NCBI GenBank assembly: GCA_026874595.1
Contig: CM049321.1
Coordinates: 8,992,979-9,056,978, forward strand
Reading direction: 5' to 3'
Source of the DNA: Sipunculus nudus
Lineage: Eukaryota; Annelida; Sipuncula; Golfingiida; Sipunculidae
Length of the DNA stretch: 64,000 nucleotides
Shown here piece after piece: positions 35,153 through 47,497 of the stretch. The stretch's first letter is position 1, and each line of letters begins with the position of its first letter. Below the pieces are notes generated by a model. That model did not search any database. It had not been told where the DNA came from and saw only the letters and a program-made list of their open reading frames with translations. The position numbers and the translations under genes were made by a program.

Positions 35153-37368
35153 AAACAAGTGACCCATGGGTCATGACGCTCAGCTGGCAAGCATGACCTG
35201 CAACATCATGGGCTGTGATTCACAATATATAAAAAAATCAAGGAAGTCCATGCAAGAATTATTGTGAAACGAGTGCTTTTGTTTTAATTTTTATTCAATA
35301 CAAGCAAACTGTACTGAGCTTTCATAAATGATGGTCATATTTACTAAGAAATCTTTGACCCAATGCCAGATTACATTAATATACGTCCCACTGCATTCAC
35401 TTTTATAGTTCTTGAGTTAATATGTTCTAAAGGAATTTAAAGATGGCTTCCTGGTGCCCATATTGGATTTCTGACAGGATGGAAATTGAACAACAAACAT
35501 CCTCTAAAAGGGACCTGACATTAAAAAAATAATCACAGAAACTGCACTGGCAAAAGGATTTCTAAGCTGGCTACCTGGCAGACATAATGGATTTCTGACA
35601 GGTCTGACATTTGATATCACACATCCTCCAATAAGAGACCAAACTTTTGGCAATTGCTCCAAAGAATGTTACAGTTATTAATCTCCAAATCAATTCATAA
35701 GGCATGATCAGGTTGGAAAGCTCTCATATCAGATTTATGGACATGCAAATGTAAAAAGAGCAAGCCCAACATTTTTTTATTATCACCTTGCTTTTCAATG
35801 GGGTCAGTAGGGTAGTTAAACTGAAAAACCTGAAAGAAAAGAAATGCTGAAAGCATCACTATGAGTCTTGTAATCAAATAAAGCCATCCTAAATCCAGGT
35901 ACAAACCAACAATTTATCAGAACAAAAACTTGCTGGTATACCTGATGATCTGTATAATAATAATCAGATATCTAAAAAACTAAGTTTATTGCTATATATA
36001 TGATTCCTTGAAAAAAACTGCAAAATGTTCCCATCATCTTATAAATCAATAGCTAAACATTAACACTTTACTCTCAAAGTCTAAATGCCTGGCCAAAGCA
36101 TTCTGGCAACAGTGTTTTTTTATGCACTAATGATATGTCCTTATCACTCCAAGGGCTGATACAAAAGGGAGTCACATATCACAAGTGTCACTGACATTTA
36201 TGGGCACACAGTGAGATATACCAGTTGGAGTGCAATGGTTATATCTAACAGATAAATAGAGATGGTCTAATTTTTTATTGTTAACATCCCTGACCTATGA
36301 CCTTAGCCTTTTGTACACATATCAAATGGATTCTTTTTAAAGTGATGGGTAACTATTAACCACTTAATCACTAGGCAACCAATGTGTGAATAACCTTGAC
36401 CTGCAACCTTTATCCTCCTGACCAGCTGACTCCAAAATCAATAAGTTATTTCTTCAAGCAAAAAGACCAATAAATATGTTTGAACCTAACTGAGTGATGC
36501 ATAGATGAGGCTTATGTGAAAGCCTGAAGGTTTGGAATAAATAGTTAAGCTTTAAATATATTCACAAGCATTTTGAACAATTAATTACTGTGACCTTGAA
36601 CTGACCTTTTGAACTCAACATCAATCGGGTTCTTCCCCTATATAGTGGTAGGTTAGCGATATATGACAGATGGAAGTTATAGGTTGAAAAGTTTGCCTTA
36701 AAATGACTCCATCAAAGAAGTGGGTGCTGTGAACTTGACCTTTGACCTCAAAATCAACAGGTCTTTTTCCCTGTTGGCAGAGAAGCTATATGTAAGTGCT
36801 GGAAGGTTTGGAATGAAAATTCTAGCTTGAAATGTGTCAACAACCTTTTAAAAGAAGTGGATCCTGTGATCTTGACCTTTGACCTTGTGACCTAAAAATT
36901 TATAGGATTCTTCTCCCACTTTGTAGGTGAGCCATATGTGAAAGATCAAAGGATTGGGATGAAAGTTTTGGCTTTAAATGCATCCACAAGCTATTTCAAA
37001 GAAATAGGTCCTGTGACCTTGACCTTTGACCTTGTGACGTCAAAATAATTATGGTTCTTCCCCTGTTGGTAATTGAGCTGTATATTAAAGATGGAAGGTT
37101 TTGGATGAAAATTTTGGCTAAAAGAATTAATTCTGGGGGAGCAAACACAACCTGTAACTCAGAGAATATAGGTCGCAGTGACCTAATTTCAGGTTTGCAA
37201 GGGGATCTTTTTAGAACTTCTAAGACTGTATAGGGTTCATGATCCTTAAGTTTACGATTTGTGCCCTGCTAACTGCTGGCCAGCCGATGGAAGGAAGTGG
37301 ATGGAAGGACAACGGACAAAGACCCATCGCTATAGTACAGCATGACTGAAAGTCAGCTGAGCTAAAAA
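35153..37368 (+). repeat. Hairpin-ended interspersed repeat, 2.2 kb (copy 3)
   Basis: The 5' end AAACAAGTGACCCATGGGTC contains the perfect palindrome TGACCCATGGGTCA (35161-35174) followed by GACGCTCAGCTG. The 3' end is CAGTCAGCTGAGCTAAAAA-like sequence at 37351-37368. Between about 36270 and 37120 a unit of roughly 140 bp recurs, each containing CTTGACCTTTGACCT. The last 240 bp (from TTCTGGGGGAGC) match the internal unit of copy 1. No protein is encoded. Confidence 0.78.
36736..37032. promoter_or_regulatory. Three perfect DR1 nuclear-receptor motifs inside copy 3
   Basis: TGACCTTTGACCT, the reverse complement of the DR1 consensus AGGTCAAAGGTCA, lies at 36736-36748, 36873-36885 and 37020-37032, each in a successive tandem unit. 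DR1 is bound by RXR, HNF4 and COUP-type receptors. Function here is inference. Confidence 0.5.
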
Positions 37369-37849
37369 TCTAAGAGATATCATAAGGACCTGTCCGGAAG
37401 TATATTGAGTTAAAACACTTTAGGTAATTGTAGCTTAATTGACATCCTTGTCCAAATTTAAGGCTCAATACAAAAAGTTGAAAAATATCTATAGAATTTT
37501 GAGACATAGTAGAATAAGTTATCTTCAGAGTACCAGGAACAAATTTAAAACTGACATGACTATTTGTAAACACTTTGTAATAATAACAGACATGAGCTGT
37601 TATCAATGTAAAACCATAGTTAAAAGGGGTTCAACAGAATTGCTGGCAGCTTCAGAAATACCCAAAGCAATCAATGGTGACACAGAAGGCAGAAGAAATC
37701 AGACAGTGGCGATGCCACAGTGATTCTGTTTGACACTCCAAGGGGACTGATTAAGGGGACGTCTTTTGTAATTAACGTGACAGAATGAGAGGTATCTGTT
37801 AACTAAAGATAGCTGGGTCATGATGCCCAGGCTCGTCTAAAAATGAAAA
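37369..37849. other. Non-coding DNA
   Basis: A 94-codon frame at 37439-37723 has no splice or start support. The segment 37730-37830 (with TTTGTAATTAACGTGACAGA) looks non-repetitive and balanced, possibly regulatory. Confidence 0.4.
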
Positions 37850-38690
37850 GCATTTCATAAGGAGGAGAGCGTCAAGGTTTTCTGATAGTGAAAAATGATG
37901 ACAATTCATCATGAAAAGATCACAGAAATTATGCTCGCAAAAGAGATGAGAGGGTCACTGATGGAATAATTTTAATGAACAATTTGAAAATAACTGATGA
38001 GAGGACAGCAGGAGTGGTTCAATTGATGGTGGATTAAGATACAATGTTTCAAAAGGATTAAATCAGCAGCACATCATGGCAAAGGTCCGGCCATTTTTCC
38101 AAAGAACTCACTCATCAAGATACCACCAACTGGTGTTGACAGATTTTGACCTTTTTCCTAAGGAGGGTCATCAAAAGATCAAATGATCATGAAAGATTGA
38201 ACATTTCCTCTAAACAGCATTATGAAAAGGTCACTTATTGCTCGCAATTGCGACTATTTCCCCATGCAAGGAGGGGAATTAAAAGATCAGATGATGGTGA
38301 AATATTGTGATTGACTTATATATTCCCCAAAGGAGTGTTAGATATTAATTTCCAAAACATCACTTGCATAGATGCTGTTAGATTGAGATTACTTTCCCAG
38401 AAGGATAATCAAACAAATGCACTGTGATGATGAATGTCTTATTTTCACCTGCTCATGAGGTTATTTTCTCAAAATAGGAAATAAAAAGATCAGTAGCTTG
38501 TTAAAAGAGTTAAATGCTAGATTTCCCTTGAAGAAGGTATTCTATTAAAGGGATCACCTGATGATGAAAGCCTATTTCTCCTAGGAGAGTAATCATAATA
38601 TCGTGTGATGATGAATGATGACTTTTCCCCCATGAGAGGAAGTGGGTCAATAACATATTAACTCATTGTGAGAAGACAATTTAGGGAGCC
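37850..38690. repeat. Very old tandem repeat, about 60-bp unit
   Basis: Diverged units of the form TTTTCCCCAAGGAGGGTAAT, CAAAAGATCA and GATGATGAAAGATTG follow each other through the region (clear near 38150, 38265, 38320, 38525, 38580 and 38625). No two are alike enough to align at a glance, so the array predates the other minisatellites here. Confidence 0.5.
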
Positions 38691-39559
38691 CCGTCATCAT
38701 ATACTGCATGTTCAAATAACTAGAGACCAGCAATCTTACTTGTGTTCAAATGTTTAATGTTGCAGTTACATTTTTATAGCAGAGCTCTCAGTTATTTACC
38801 TGACCAAATGTAAAATATGCTGGTGTTCAATATCTTACATTGTACCCAAAAAATCCATTATTACTCAGCATTCTAATAACCAGTTGTCTGTGCTTGTTTA
38901 ATTGTTGAATTTCAGATCACATGCAAGCTGTCTGCATGATTGACAGGAAAGAAATACAAAGAATGCAAAATGACAGAATTTACTTAAGAGATTCATTTCT
39001 CACTCTTAGTCTTATGTTGATCAGCTGCTGCATGAGTACATAGAGTGATACAGTTGCAAATGGATGGATGGCCATGGCAGTGCAGTATTCAAGATGACAA
39101 GCACGATGAAGAAATGTAGGCCCTATCAGTTCAATATGTTCACACACATATAAAATAAATACATCAGTTAATTGCCAATAGGTGGCCCAATGTATTATCA
39201 AAGTATTTAAGTATCAGCTGGTAATTTACAGGTATTTGTGGATCTCCTGTGTGAATTAGTTTAACCTACTATAGAATCAAAAGGATAATGCATTAATTTT
39301 CAAGTGCATTTGCATTTGTACATACTAATAGTTTTATAATCAGATTTTTATTTTAATGATACATATATTTCACTGAAATTGCACTGGCATTAGCATCTGA
39401 TTTTTTCTGAAACATCCACATGTGAAATTTAAGCAGGAGGCATCTTCTGAAAAAAATTAACTCAAAAACAACATACAAAACATATGCTACAAAAAAAGAT
39501 ATGTTAATGATGCCCATGTTTTACCAGTGCTCTGTGGGCAATGTTGGAAAATACCTTTT

Positions 39560-39865
39560 TCATTTTTGCAAAAAAAGTTGAAAAATCTTCCATTTGTTGT
39601 CATAACTGTTTTGTTTCTTATAATTTTCAGGAGTGATATAAATATCTACCATATGTGAATAACCAACCTGGCTTGGATCATGTAATAACTGATCCAAGAC
39701 CAAGGAAAAGTTACAGATTTTTAAATTTCTAAGGTTTGCACTTTTCTTCAGCTCTGGTGGTATCCTTTTCTTTGACCCATATTCTTCAGCTTTAAACATA
39801 TCAGGTAAAATATTTGATCCTTTCCTCTTCAGATTTTTTTTAGAAATTTGAACAGTTCTAACTCT
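39560..39865 (-). CDS. Unrecognised open frame, 101 codons, lysine-rich
   Basis: On the minus strand the frame is open from just after a TGA at 39866-39868 to its stop at 39560. It includes FKAEEYGSKKRIPPELKKSA and LVLDQLLHDPSQ, with mixed charge and hydrophobic spacing that looks more protein-like than most frames here. A possible donor CAG|GTTGGT follows DPSQ near 39667; no convincing acceptor is seen upstream because the minus strand there is purine-rich. An ATG at 39797-39799 could start it. It may be an exon, a decayed gene copy or chance. Confidence 0.2.
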   Translation of the reverse strand, partial: RVRTVQISKKNLKRKGSNILPDMFKAEEYGSKKRIPPELKKSANLRNLKICNFSLVLDQLLHDPSQVGYSHMVDIYITPENYKKQNSYDNKWKIFQLFLQK

Positions 39866-42470
39866 TCATATTCATACTACAGTAAATATCTCCATCAGTT
39901 TTCATTTGATCTTAACCAAATTTTCCAGTTACCATATTGAGGTTTATGGTTTTAGGCTAACAGAAATTTTCAGGAATGAAACAAAAATGCAATATGTCCT
40001 GCTTCAGAGAATATCTTGTAATGTCAGGGAGCCCTATATGTCAGTCTTACAATGAGATTTATTGCTTGTTATATATGGTTTTATTGATTTTACAATTATT
40101 ACATTAATACATCTAACAGTTGTCAAGCACACCAGTCTGCTGATGATCAGCGTGTACGTGGTACAGTCAAAAGCTACAGCTACATACAATGTAAGTCTCC
40201 AAGTTGAGAATATTACAAACCATTATCTTACAGTTATATCAGAGATACTGCCTTTCTTTAATCTTATTTTGCTGTTAAGAGAACCTTCACACCTAAGTAT
40301 ATTTTCCCTTTCTGTTCTAGATATTTTATGTGTTGTTTTAGTACCACATTATATATGAAACTGAAGGAATTTTGAAGAATTAAGCTGAAATGCATGGAAA
40401 ATCTGCTTGTTACACTCAGAATGTATACAAGTACTATGAGTGTTTGCCCAATTAATACCATCTTTCAAAGATGAGCAATGATAATATAAATTTATAAAGG
40501 CTTTGAAAATTCTATTGTTTGGAACAGCCTGGGGGTTGACTGCAGCTATTCCTAAAATGACATCTAAATCTTATCTACACTTTAAGATGAACCATGCAGA
40601 TGAGTTCAAAATTCATCCAATCTTTATTGATAATATTGAGATAGGACTCCCTAGTAGCAGTTCTAAACAATTGACCAACAGTATCAAATGCTTTGCTAAA
40701 AGACATGTATAGTTACAAGAATTACTGAAATTTGCATATTTCCTGCAATTATTCATGATGTTTTGTTAGTTATTAAAGAATTCTTTATTTATCACTGAAT
40801 TGTATTGTACATAACAGTTATGGATGACGTACCAGGCATTTATTTTTCTGGAATATATCACGAAGGCACTAAATTCAAAAGCCATCAGTTCTGTTCTTGC
40901 TTTTCACCTTATTGTAAATTTCATGCAGATTGATGGGCAAGAAGCAATTTAACATTAGAAATATTTACACTGGATCATGCATATAACAATAACAATTTTT
41001 TTCTTTTGTTACCTCAAGAAAAGACAAACTGTTTTATCATGTGATGCTTGAATTTTACAAATTTGACCAGTTTGAATATAACCCTTTACATTTTATAACA
41101 CATTTATTATATTTATAGTTGTAACACATTTATCTAATTTTAAAACCTACAAATTAAGACAACAGCAACGATGGCCATTATAAAAAAAACATCTATGTGG
41201 ATTTTAGCTAGGACAACAGGATAAAAATGGTGGCTGTAGTACTGAAGTTTTGTCTGAGCAATTTGCAGCTATGGACTTTAAAGAAAAAAATTTGATAAAG
41301 CCAAATGACCATTTATTGGTCAAGTCAAAATATTAACTGCCAAACAATATTTATGTGGAAAATTCCTATTTTTCTATGCTGACACAATATCTGTCTAATA
41401 ATGATATTTAACGACCATGTGAACACAACAGTGATCTCACCTAGCTCCAGAACTTGATCTGGACCTGGCAGTGCCCGGCTATGAGAAACGCCCGCCTGGC
41501 ACAGCGCTCCGTCAATCACGGTCTTTCACAGCATCCAGAGCAGCACAGGTGATGCTGTGTGTCATCGCCAGAGGATGTGGAAGAGAGACACTACAGTGTC
41601 CTACAATTCTATTCAAATACACTCCATCCATCAATACAGACTGTACCACTTCTCTTCAGAGATCCTTGGGGGGTGGCAGGGTGGTGGGTCAGAAAATCAA
41701 TGCAACTCAATGAAATGAGCGCAGCCCTGTCTTTATGTCTGCGTGGAGCTTATTTGATGAGGTAATGTTCTTGGCTCATTTAGTACAGAGCCGATTTACA
41801 TTCTGTTTAATGGGAGGCGCTTGTAACTGTTGAACATCGATGATTGGTGCAGACACAACTGTCACAGACAAGCACCAGATAATCTTTCTCAGTGAACATT
41901 TGATTTGTTTAAAGATAGCAAAAATAACATGAGGGGGAGTGACAGGCAAGCCACTTAATTTTTATTGCATGCAGAAAATGTTTTGGTAAAAATATTGGCT
42001 TTTCCAGCTCATGAACTAGACTAAGGAATGGAAATCCTAATTAAAAAAAAACTTCTTGGTGACTTAACTGCTGCATGTGAATGGTCTGTCACATGTTACA
42101 ATGGGTCCTTAAATATCAGTGTCAATTAAGTTCTTAAGGTCAGATTTAACTATGACTCCCAAACTGAAATTCAGAATTCAAGGCCTGCCCAATTTAAGAG
42201 TTTCAAATGGCCACACTGACAGAACTTGAAAGATTATCCAAGAATACATTTGCAATGGAAAATGGAACTAAATCCACATTTCCAAAGTGAATCAATGAGG
42301 ATTAGTTGAACAGCTTGTCTAACAACTTTGGGTAATTTCCAGGGAACTGGTCTGTCACAACAAGTTTTAGTTTAAGAACCCTTATTATATAATTAAGTCT
42401 TAACTGAATCTCAATGCTTCAACTAGTCATTAGGGTGAATATAATATCAAGAGACATATGTGAGGCTGCT

Positions 42471-42975
42471 TTTTTCTTCTGCCCTTTCTCTCATCCTGTA
42501 CGTAGTCTCTTGTTCTTTCAATAAAGCCTTCTTTTGTTTCAAGTATCATCATGTCTTTCTTGCCAATATTCTCTTCTTTCTACTAGTGTCCCTCTCTTTC
42601 ACTACATCATCACTCTTCTCTAGTTCCTAGGTCCAAATGCTTTCTCTTGTTTTTGTCTTCCATCTTTCTCTTGTTTCAGTCATTTGTTTTGTCTTGTTTT
42701 GGCCTCTACCTGATAGTTTATTCTTCTTTCAGTCCAATGTCTCTTTCTTTTATATGTCATCAGTCTTCACTAGTCCCATAAGTCCTTCCTCATTTTGGTC
42801 TTTTATCTTTCTCTTGTTTTAGTTCCTGCCTTCTCTTGTCTCTATCTTATTTGTCTCTTTTTTGTGTCCTCTCTTTTCTATGTCATCAGCCTTCTCTTGT
42901 CCCTTGGGTTCCAAAATCTTTAATTGTTTTTCAGCATTTGCCTCAGTCTTCACATCTTTTCTTGCTTTTTATAAT
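42471..42975 (+). repeat. Pyrimidine-rich decayed tandem tract
   Basis: The plus strand is C/T-rich with recurring TTTCTCTTGTTTTRGT and ATGTCATCAGNCTTC words (near 42604, 42757 and 42882). The spacing of about 125-155 bp suggests an old tandem repeat. Frames through it are compositional. Confidence 0.5.
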
Positions 42976-43674
42976 AACATTCAAGCTACAGGACTTTCGA
43001 TGGACAATGAAAGTCCTTGAGTCCCAGTACCTCTGTACCTCAGTACCTCATATATAAATGGCATAATCTAACTGAAGTTATTAATATAACAGAAATTGGT
43101 TGAGAAAATTATCACACACTCTTGACAGAGCCAGCAGAGAAGCTACTTGTTTCAACCACAATTAATTTTCTTAGCAGGTCCTTGATAGACGCTATCCTTA
43201 TTATTTCCTTGCAATAAACATTCAAAATAATTTTGATACTTGCTCTTTTACTTGTTTCATTTTATAACACCTGTATTCATTTAATTTTTGTTTTTGCCAT
43301 ATTCATAGATAAAGGTATTTTTGTCAGATCCATTGATTACCAAAACCTTATCATTATCCTTAGCATTAAGTGACATATCGACATAATATAGTGCATCCGT
43401 CCTAGTAAAAAGCACTATGTTAACGGTAAGGTATATCACAGCTGTATGTGTTTCCTGTCTTAATATTGTTTTACAGGTCTAGTTTGTTTGTAGTATTTGT
43501 GTGGTCTTTTAATTTGTTTCTTTCCATTAAAAGATGATTTCGAGTCCCATACAAAGGCATCTTGAAGTCTGGAACACATTTAAGTAACTTAAATTGAAAC
43601 AAGTCTGACCTCATTCAAACAAGGGACCCACGGGTCACATCGCTCAGCTGAATTTTCTAAAATTTTAGCAAATG

Positions 43675-43677
<3 letters not shown>

Positions 43678-43730
<53 letters not shown>
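43678..43730. repeat. (TA)n microsatellite
   Basis: About 26 TA dinucleotides then ACATACATATATACATA, inside copy 4 of the hairpin-ended repeat. Confidence 0.96.
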
Positions 43731-43733
<3 letters not shown>

Positions 43734-44784
43734 CATATATACATAAATATTAGCATTTGAAAAGCTAGGAGGAAATGGCCCTGCTAACTGGTGATAATCA
43801 AATATTTAACCTTTATTTGCCAAACTAACACTGTTCACATTTATGGACTATATCAAAGATGCAGGAGTCTCCCATGATCAAATATTTCTAGAAGTATCAC
43901 TATTTCAGCTTTTTGACAGTAATATGTGCATAAAATAGCCACCTGAATGTATGAACACCTTTCAATTACAAAATAGGGAAGAAAATGGAAATTAGCTGAA
44001 GTATAATAATACAAATTTAATTTATCAACTGAAATAAAACGCTGAAAAATAGAAAACAATCCATTTTCAAGTGAGCATAAACTATAAGCAAAATCTGAGA
44101 AGTATACATTGTACTGTGTAATACATGAAAATTGTGGCTTGAAACCATTTAATAATTTTATGCAATAAGGAAAAAAACATTATGTGCCTGAGACTTATAT
44201 GAAAGGATACATTTGACCAACAAAAAATTTGTTAATGTTATTAATAAGTCTGCTGAGGCAGGAAAATAATGAACAAATGTTTGCATTAGATCCTCATTCT
44301 TTTCATGATGGTTTCTTTAATCTCAAGATTATAAATTTTAATTTTTGTAATTTTACATATGTATAAATAAGTTGATTCACAATTCTAAATTGCACCACCA
44401 TTTATCCCTTATTTTGTCAGATAACAACACATTATTTATACACATGTATTTAATTTTTACCACAAAATAAATATATTTTATGAATTTGCAAAACAATAAA
44501 TATATTAAAATATAATTTGATTAAGAATTTATAATTTTAAATTGCACCTCTATTTATTCATTTGGCTCATATATTATCAAATTATACTCATTGATGGGTT
44601 TAATTATGTTTTCATTTGTTTGAATTATTTAAATGGAAATTGATTTCTTTAACAATGTAACATTACCACTTCATGGCATTATGGATAACTCCTTGATTTA
44701 GAACGATTTTAAACAATGGAGTGGAAAAAGCTTTACAATTAAAGAAATACATTTCAGACAATTACAATTTTTGCATTACACTTG

Positions 44785-44827
44785 GTGGTGGTGGTGGTGG
44801 TGGGGTGGGGGGGGGGGGAAGGGGGGT
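44785..44827 (+). other. (GGT)n/poly-G run with G-quadruplex potential
   Basis: Six GGT units, then GGGGTGGGGGGGGGGGG, AA and GGGGGG. Many ways to form four stacked G-tracts are available on the plus strand. Confidence 0.7.
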
Positions 44828-45633
44828 TATATGAGAATAACTGTACACCTGTGAACCCTGTTCCCCCAGTGACCCAGAACAGATCAGGTACGCAGAAAGA
44901 GCTCCACTGAATGACCTCAAGTGCCCAAAGTGGGCTGCTTGACAATGAAACTAGTTAATACAATAAGAACCTAAAAAAACCAATAACTAGCCTAATTTTG
45001 GAGCATATATTAACAAATTTAAGATTTTAACAGAATAAATCCTTGTGTATACATGCTGTGAAATTTAAATAGTACTTACAGGGAAAAAAAAGGGGCATGG
45101 CCAAAGTTGGGCAAAATTTATGGCACTGATTTTATACTTATGCTAATAATTCAAAACATTTGCAAAATTCAGATCTAATTTTTGGTACACAATTGAATCT
45201 TGATTAAATAAAGTTATATCCCTGAAAAAAAGTCTCTATAGCTACAAAAATTCTCATGTTAAATGAGTAAATATCTTTCCTGAATTTTTTTACAAAGTGC
45301 ATTATGTTCGAGCCCCTACCTTCAAGAAATTACACAAAACTGACATAACTTCTTGTATGTACATTGGAAATACAGAGGAATATTTATATTAAATAGGATC
45401 AAAAACAAAATCAGTGGTTTTTATATTAGGCAGTCTTGAAGTGTAAAAATGGGTTTAAAATGGAAAATTGAAGCTGTAGTGACTCAATTTTTGGTATGGT
45501 AGGAGATTTCGGGTACATCTAACTTCAAAAAGTGCTCTGTTAAGGGATGGACACCCAGACGGACGGCAGGATGGAGGGACGACTGACCATTGCTATACCT
45601 CAGATGACTTATAGTCAGCTCAGAGCTTAAAAC

Positions 45634-46856
45634 ACATATACAGAGATGAAATTTTGACCTTTAACAGACTAAGTAAGTTACAATGCATTAGCATATTGCA
45701 TCAGTGCCACAAAAAATTCCTTGCATACATACCTGACACAGGCATTCATAAAAAAAATATGTAAACATGACTTGAGTCATATCTGAAAGGTGATCAGGGC
45801 ACTGCATCTAAAAAGCTGAAAGGTCAAAACAATTGAAAAACATGCAGTCATTTTAAATCCCTGTTGCCACATTTAAATGCTGTCATGTGTATTAGCTAAA
45901 ATTTTGTCAGTGAAGGCAGTAATGATTTTTTTTTTATCATAGAATACAGTACTGCTTAGACCCAGGGCTTTAAGCATTGCCATTGGTGGTTTTGTTGCAT
46001 GTCTGAACTTCTGGCTTCAAACGGAGTTCCATGTCAAGAATGTAGATCAAAGAAATCTGATGCAGACAGTTTCTGCAAACATCCGAAAACCCATTTTGAT
46101 GATCTTGACAGCGTGCCTGACGTAACATGCTACTTCACATGGAATGGATCATTTTTTATGCACCGTCTTACTGCCTCAAAACTTGTTTCAGCTCATTACT
46201 AGGGACCACTCCTGATGCAGATAATTCTAATAACTGCTTTGTAATTTACATATGACAGGCATACAAACATTCTGTGCTTAGCTATAAATATATGCACCAT
46301 CATTTGGTGCAAAATGTGATAAGAGAAAGTTGTGACACCTTAAAGAAAGTACCTTTTATAAAACAAATATTTATGGCACAATTTCTCATAGATACAGAGA
46401 AATATATTATAATCAATATTAAAAATATTATTAAAATATATTAAAAGGAATCATGTATTATACATAAATTAAATGATCAATTTTGAATAATCGTTGAAAA
46501 AAATTACAATTTACTATTTCTCAAATTAATATGCATTCAAACACCATTTTATGTTACTTAAACCAATCATTCATAAGAAACATGAGAGATCGATTTGTCA
46601 ATGGTAAAAAATCAATGTCAGATCTCTAGAACAGCCTGTGTGTGACATAAAACAAGAAAATGTTCAAGGATAACATGCTGACAGATGTTCAAAAGAGCTT
46701 CCTGTTCCTGCCAATCAAAAAGCATAACCGCTCACTGCTAAAGGGGCCAGTGCTTTCAGGAATGCACAACATCCCTGATAATTGCTTGACGGCTTGGGCA
46801 CTGTGGTTGGCATATTTATATGGATTTGAGAGGGTTTCATTGTACTTTTAATTTTG
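45634..46856. other. Non-coding DNA
   Basis: Segments 45960-46200 and 46640-46850 have balanced composition. A 67-codon frame at 45999-46202 with cysteines (CQEC, SFCKH) and one at 46660-46851 are open but have no start or splice support. Confidence 0.4.
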
Positions 46857-47345
46857 CAATATTATTATAATAACTTTCTGATATTCTGTAAGTACAAAAA
46901 ATTTCTGATAATCTATCAATATTATATAATAAATATCTGATATTCTATCTATACTATAATATTTTTTATATTCTATCAATATCATAATTAATTTCTGTTA
47001 TTCCATCAACACTAGAATAATAATTTAATTCTGATATTCTGTCAATATTATAATACAATCCTGATATTCTATCAATATTATAATAAATTTCTGATAATCT
47101 GTAAATATTATAATACATCTCTGATATTATGTCAATAATATAACAGAACTATGATATTCTACCAATATGTTAAAATAAATTTCTAATATTTTATCAATTC
47201 TATAATTCTGATATTCTTTTGATATTATTATAAAATCTGACATTCTATCAATATTTTTTATATATTTCTGATATATTATCAATATTATGATATATTTCTA
47301 ATATTCTATCGATATTATAATATATTTCTGATATATTCTATTAAG
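46857..47345. repeat. AT-rich minisatellite, about 30-bp unit
   Basis: Some 15-16 diverged copies of TTCTGATATTCTATCAATAT and TATAATAAA. It abuts the 3' side of the SINE head at 47360-47452, so it may be an expanded SINE tail. Confidence 0.85.
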
Positions 47346-47359
47346 ATTTCATAAATTTG

Positions 47360-47452
47360 CCTTAGAAGCACAGGCAAGCAAGGTTCAAACCAGAAACCTC
47401 TGCTCTGAATTAAATACAATGTTTTAACCACTAGCTGGCTATATCCCTAAAA
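47360..47452 (-). mobile_element. tRNA-like SINE head, family D
   Basis: On the minus strand ATAGCCAGCTAGTGGTTAAA (A-box region) and GGTTTGAACC (B box, 47382-47391) lie at tRNA spacing. Only about 20 bp of body follow before the minisatellite. Confidence 0.65.
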
Positions 47453-47497
47453 CAAATGATTGTGTGTAGATAAATTTACTCCATGCAAATTCTTTAA

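Larger units (their letters stand above)
38691..43616. other. Mostly unique non-coding DNA
   Basis: Apart from the frame at 39560-39865 no gene candidate stands out. A perfect 9-bp inverted repeat CTTGGATCA / TGATCCAAG is at 39672-39680 and 39690-39698. Plus-strand frames at 40062-40358 (hydrophobic) and 40485-40712 are open but unrecognised. The block 41440-41860 is richer in G+C and may be a conserved non-coding element. A pyrimidine-rich tract occupies 42471-42975. Confidence 0.4.
43617..45633 (+). repeat. Hairpin-ended interspersed repeat (copy 4)
   Basis: The 5' end AAACAAGGGACCCACGGGTC and CGCTCAGCTG are followed after 40 bp by a (TA)n tract. The 3' end CTCAGATGACTTATAGTCAG and CTCAGAGCTTAAAAC is a diverged form of the family stem-loop. 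The body at 45080-45540 matches copy 2. A GGT/G-rich run interrupts it at 44785-44826. No coding capacity. Confidence 0.65.

Noticed and set aside
40062-40712. Plus-strand frames at 40062-40358 (hydrophobic) and 40485-40712
   Set aside because: No ATG start, splice sites or recognisable domain. The reading frames differ and AT-rich DNA produces such frames by chance.
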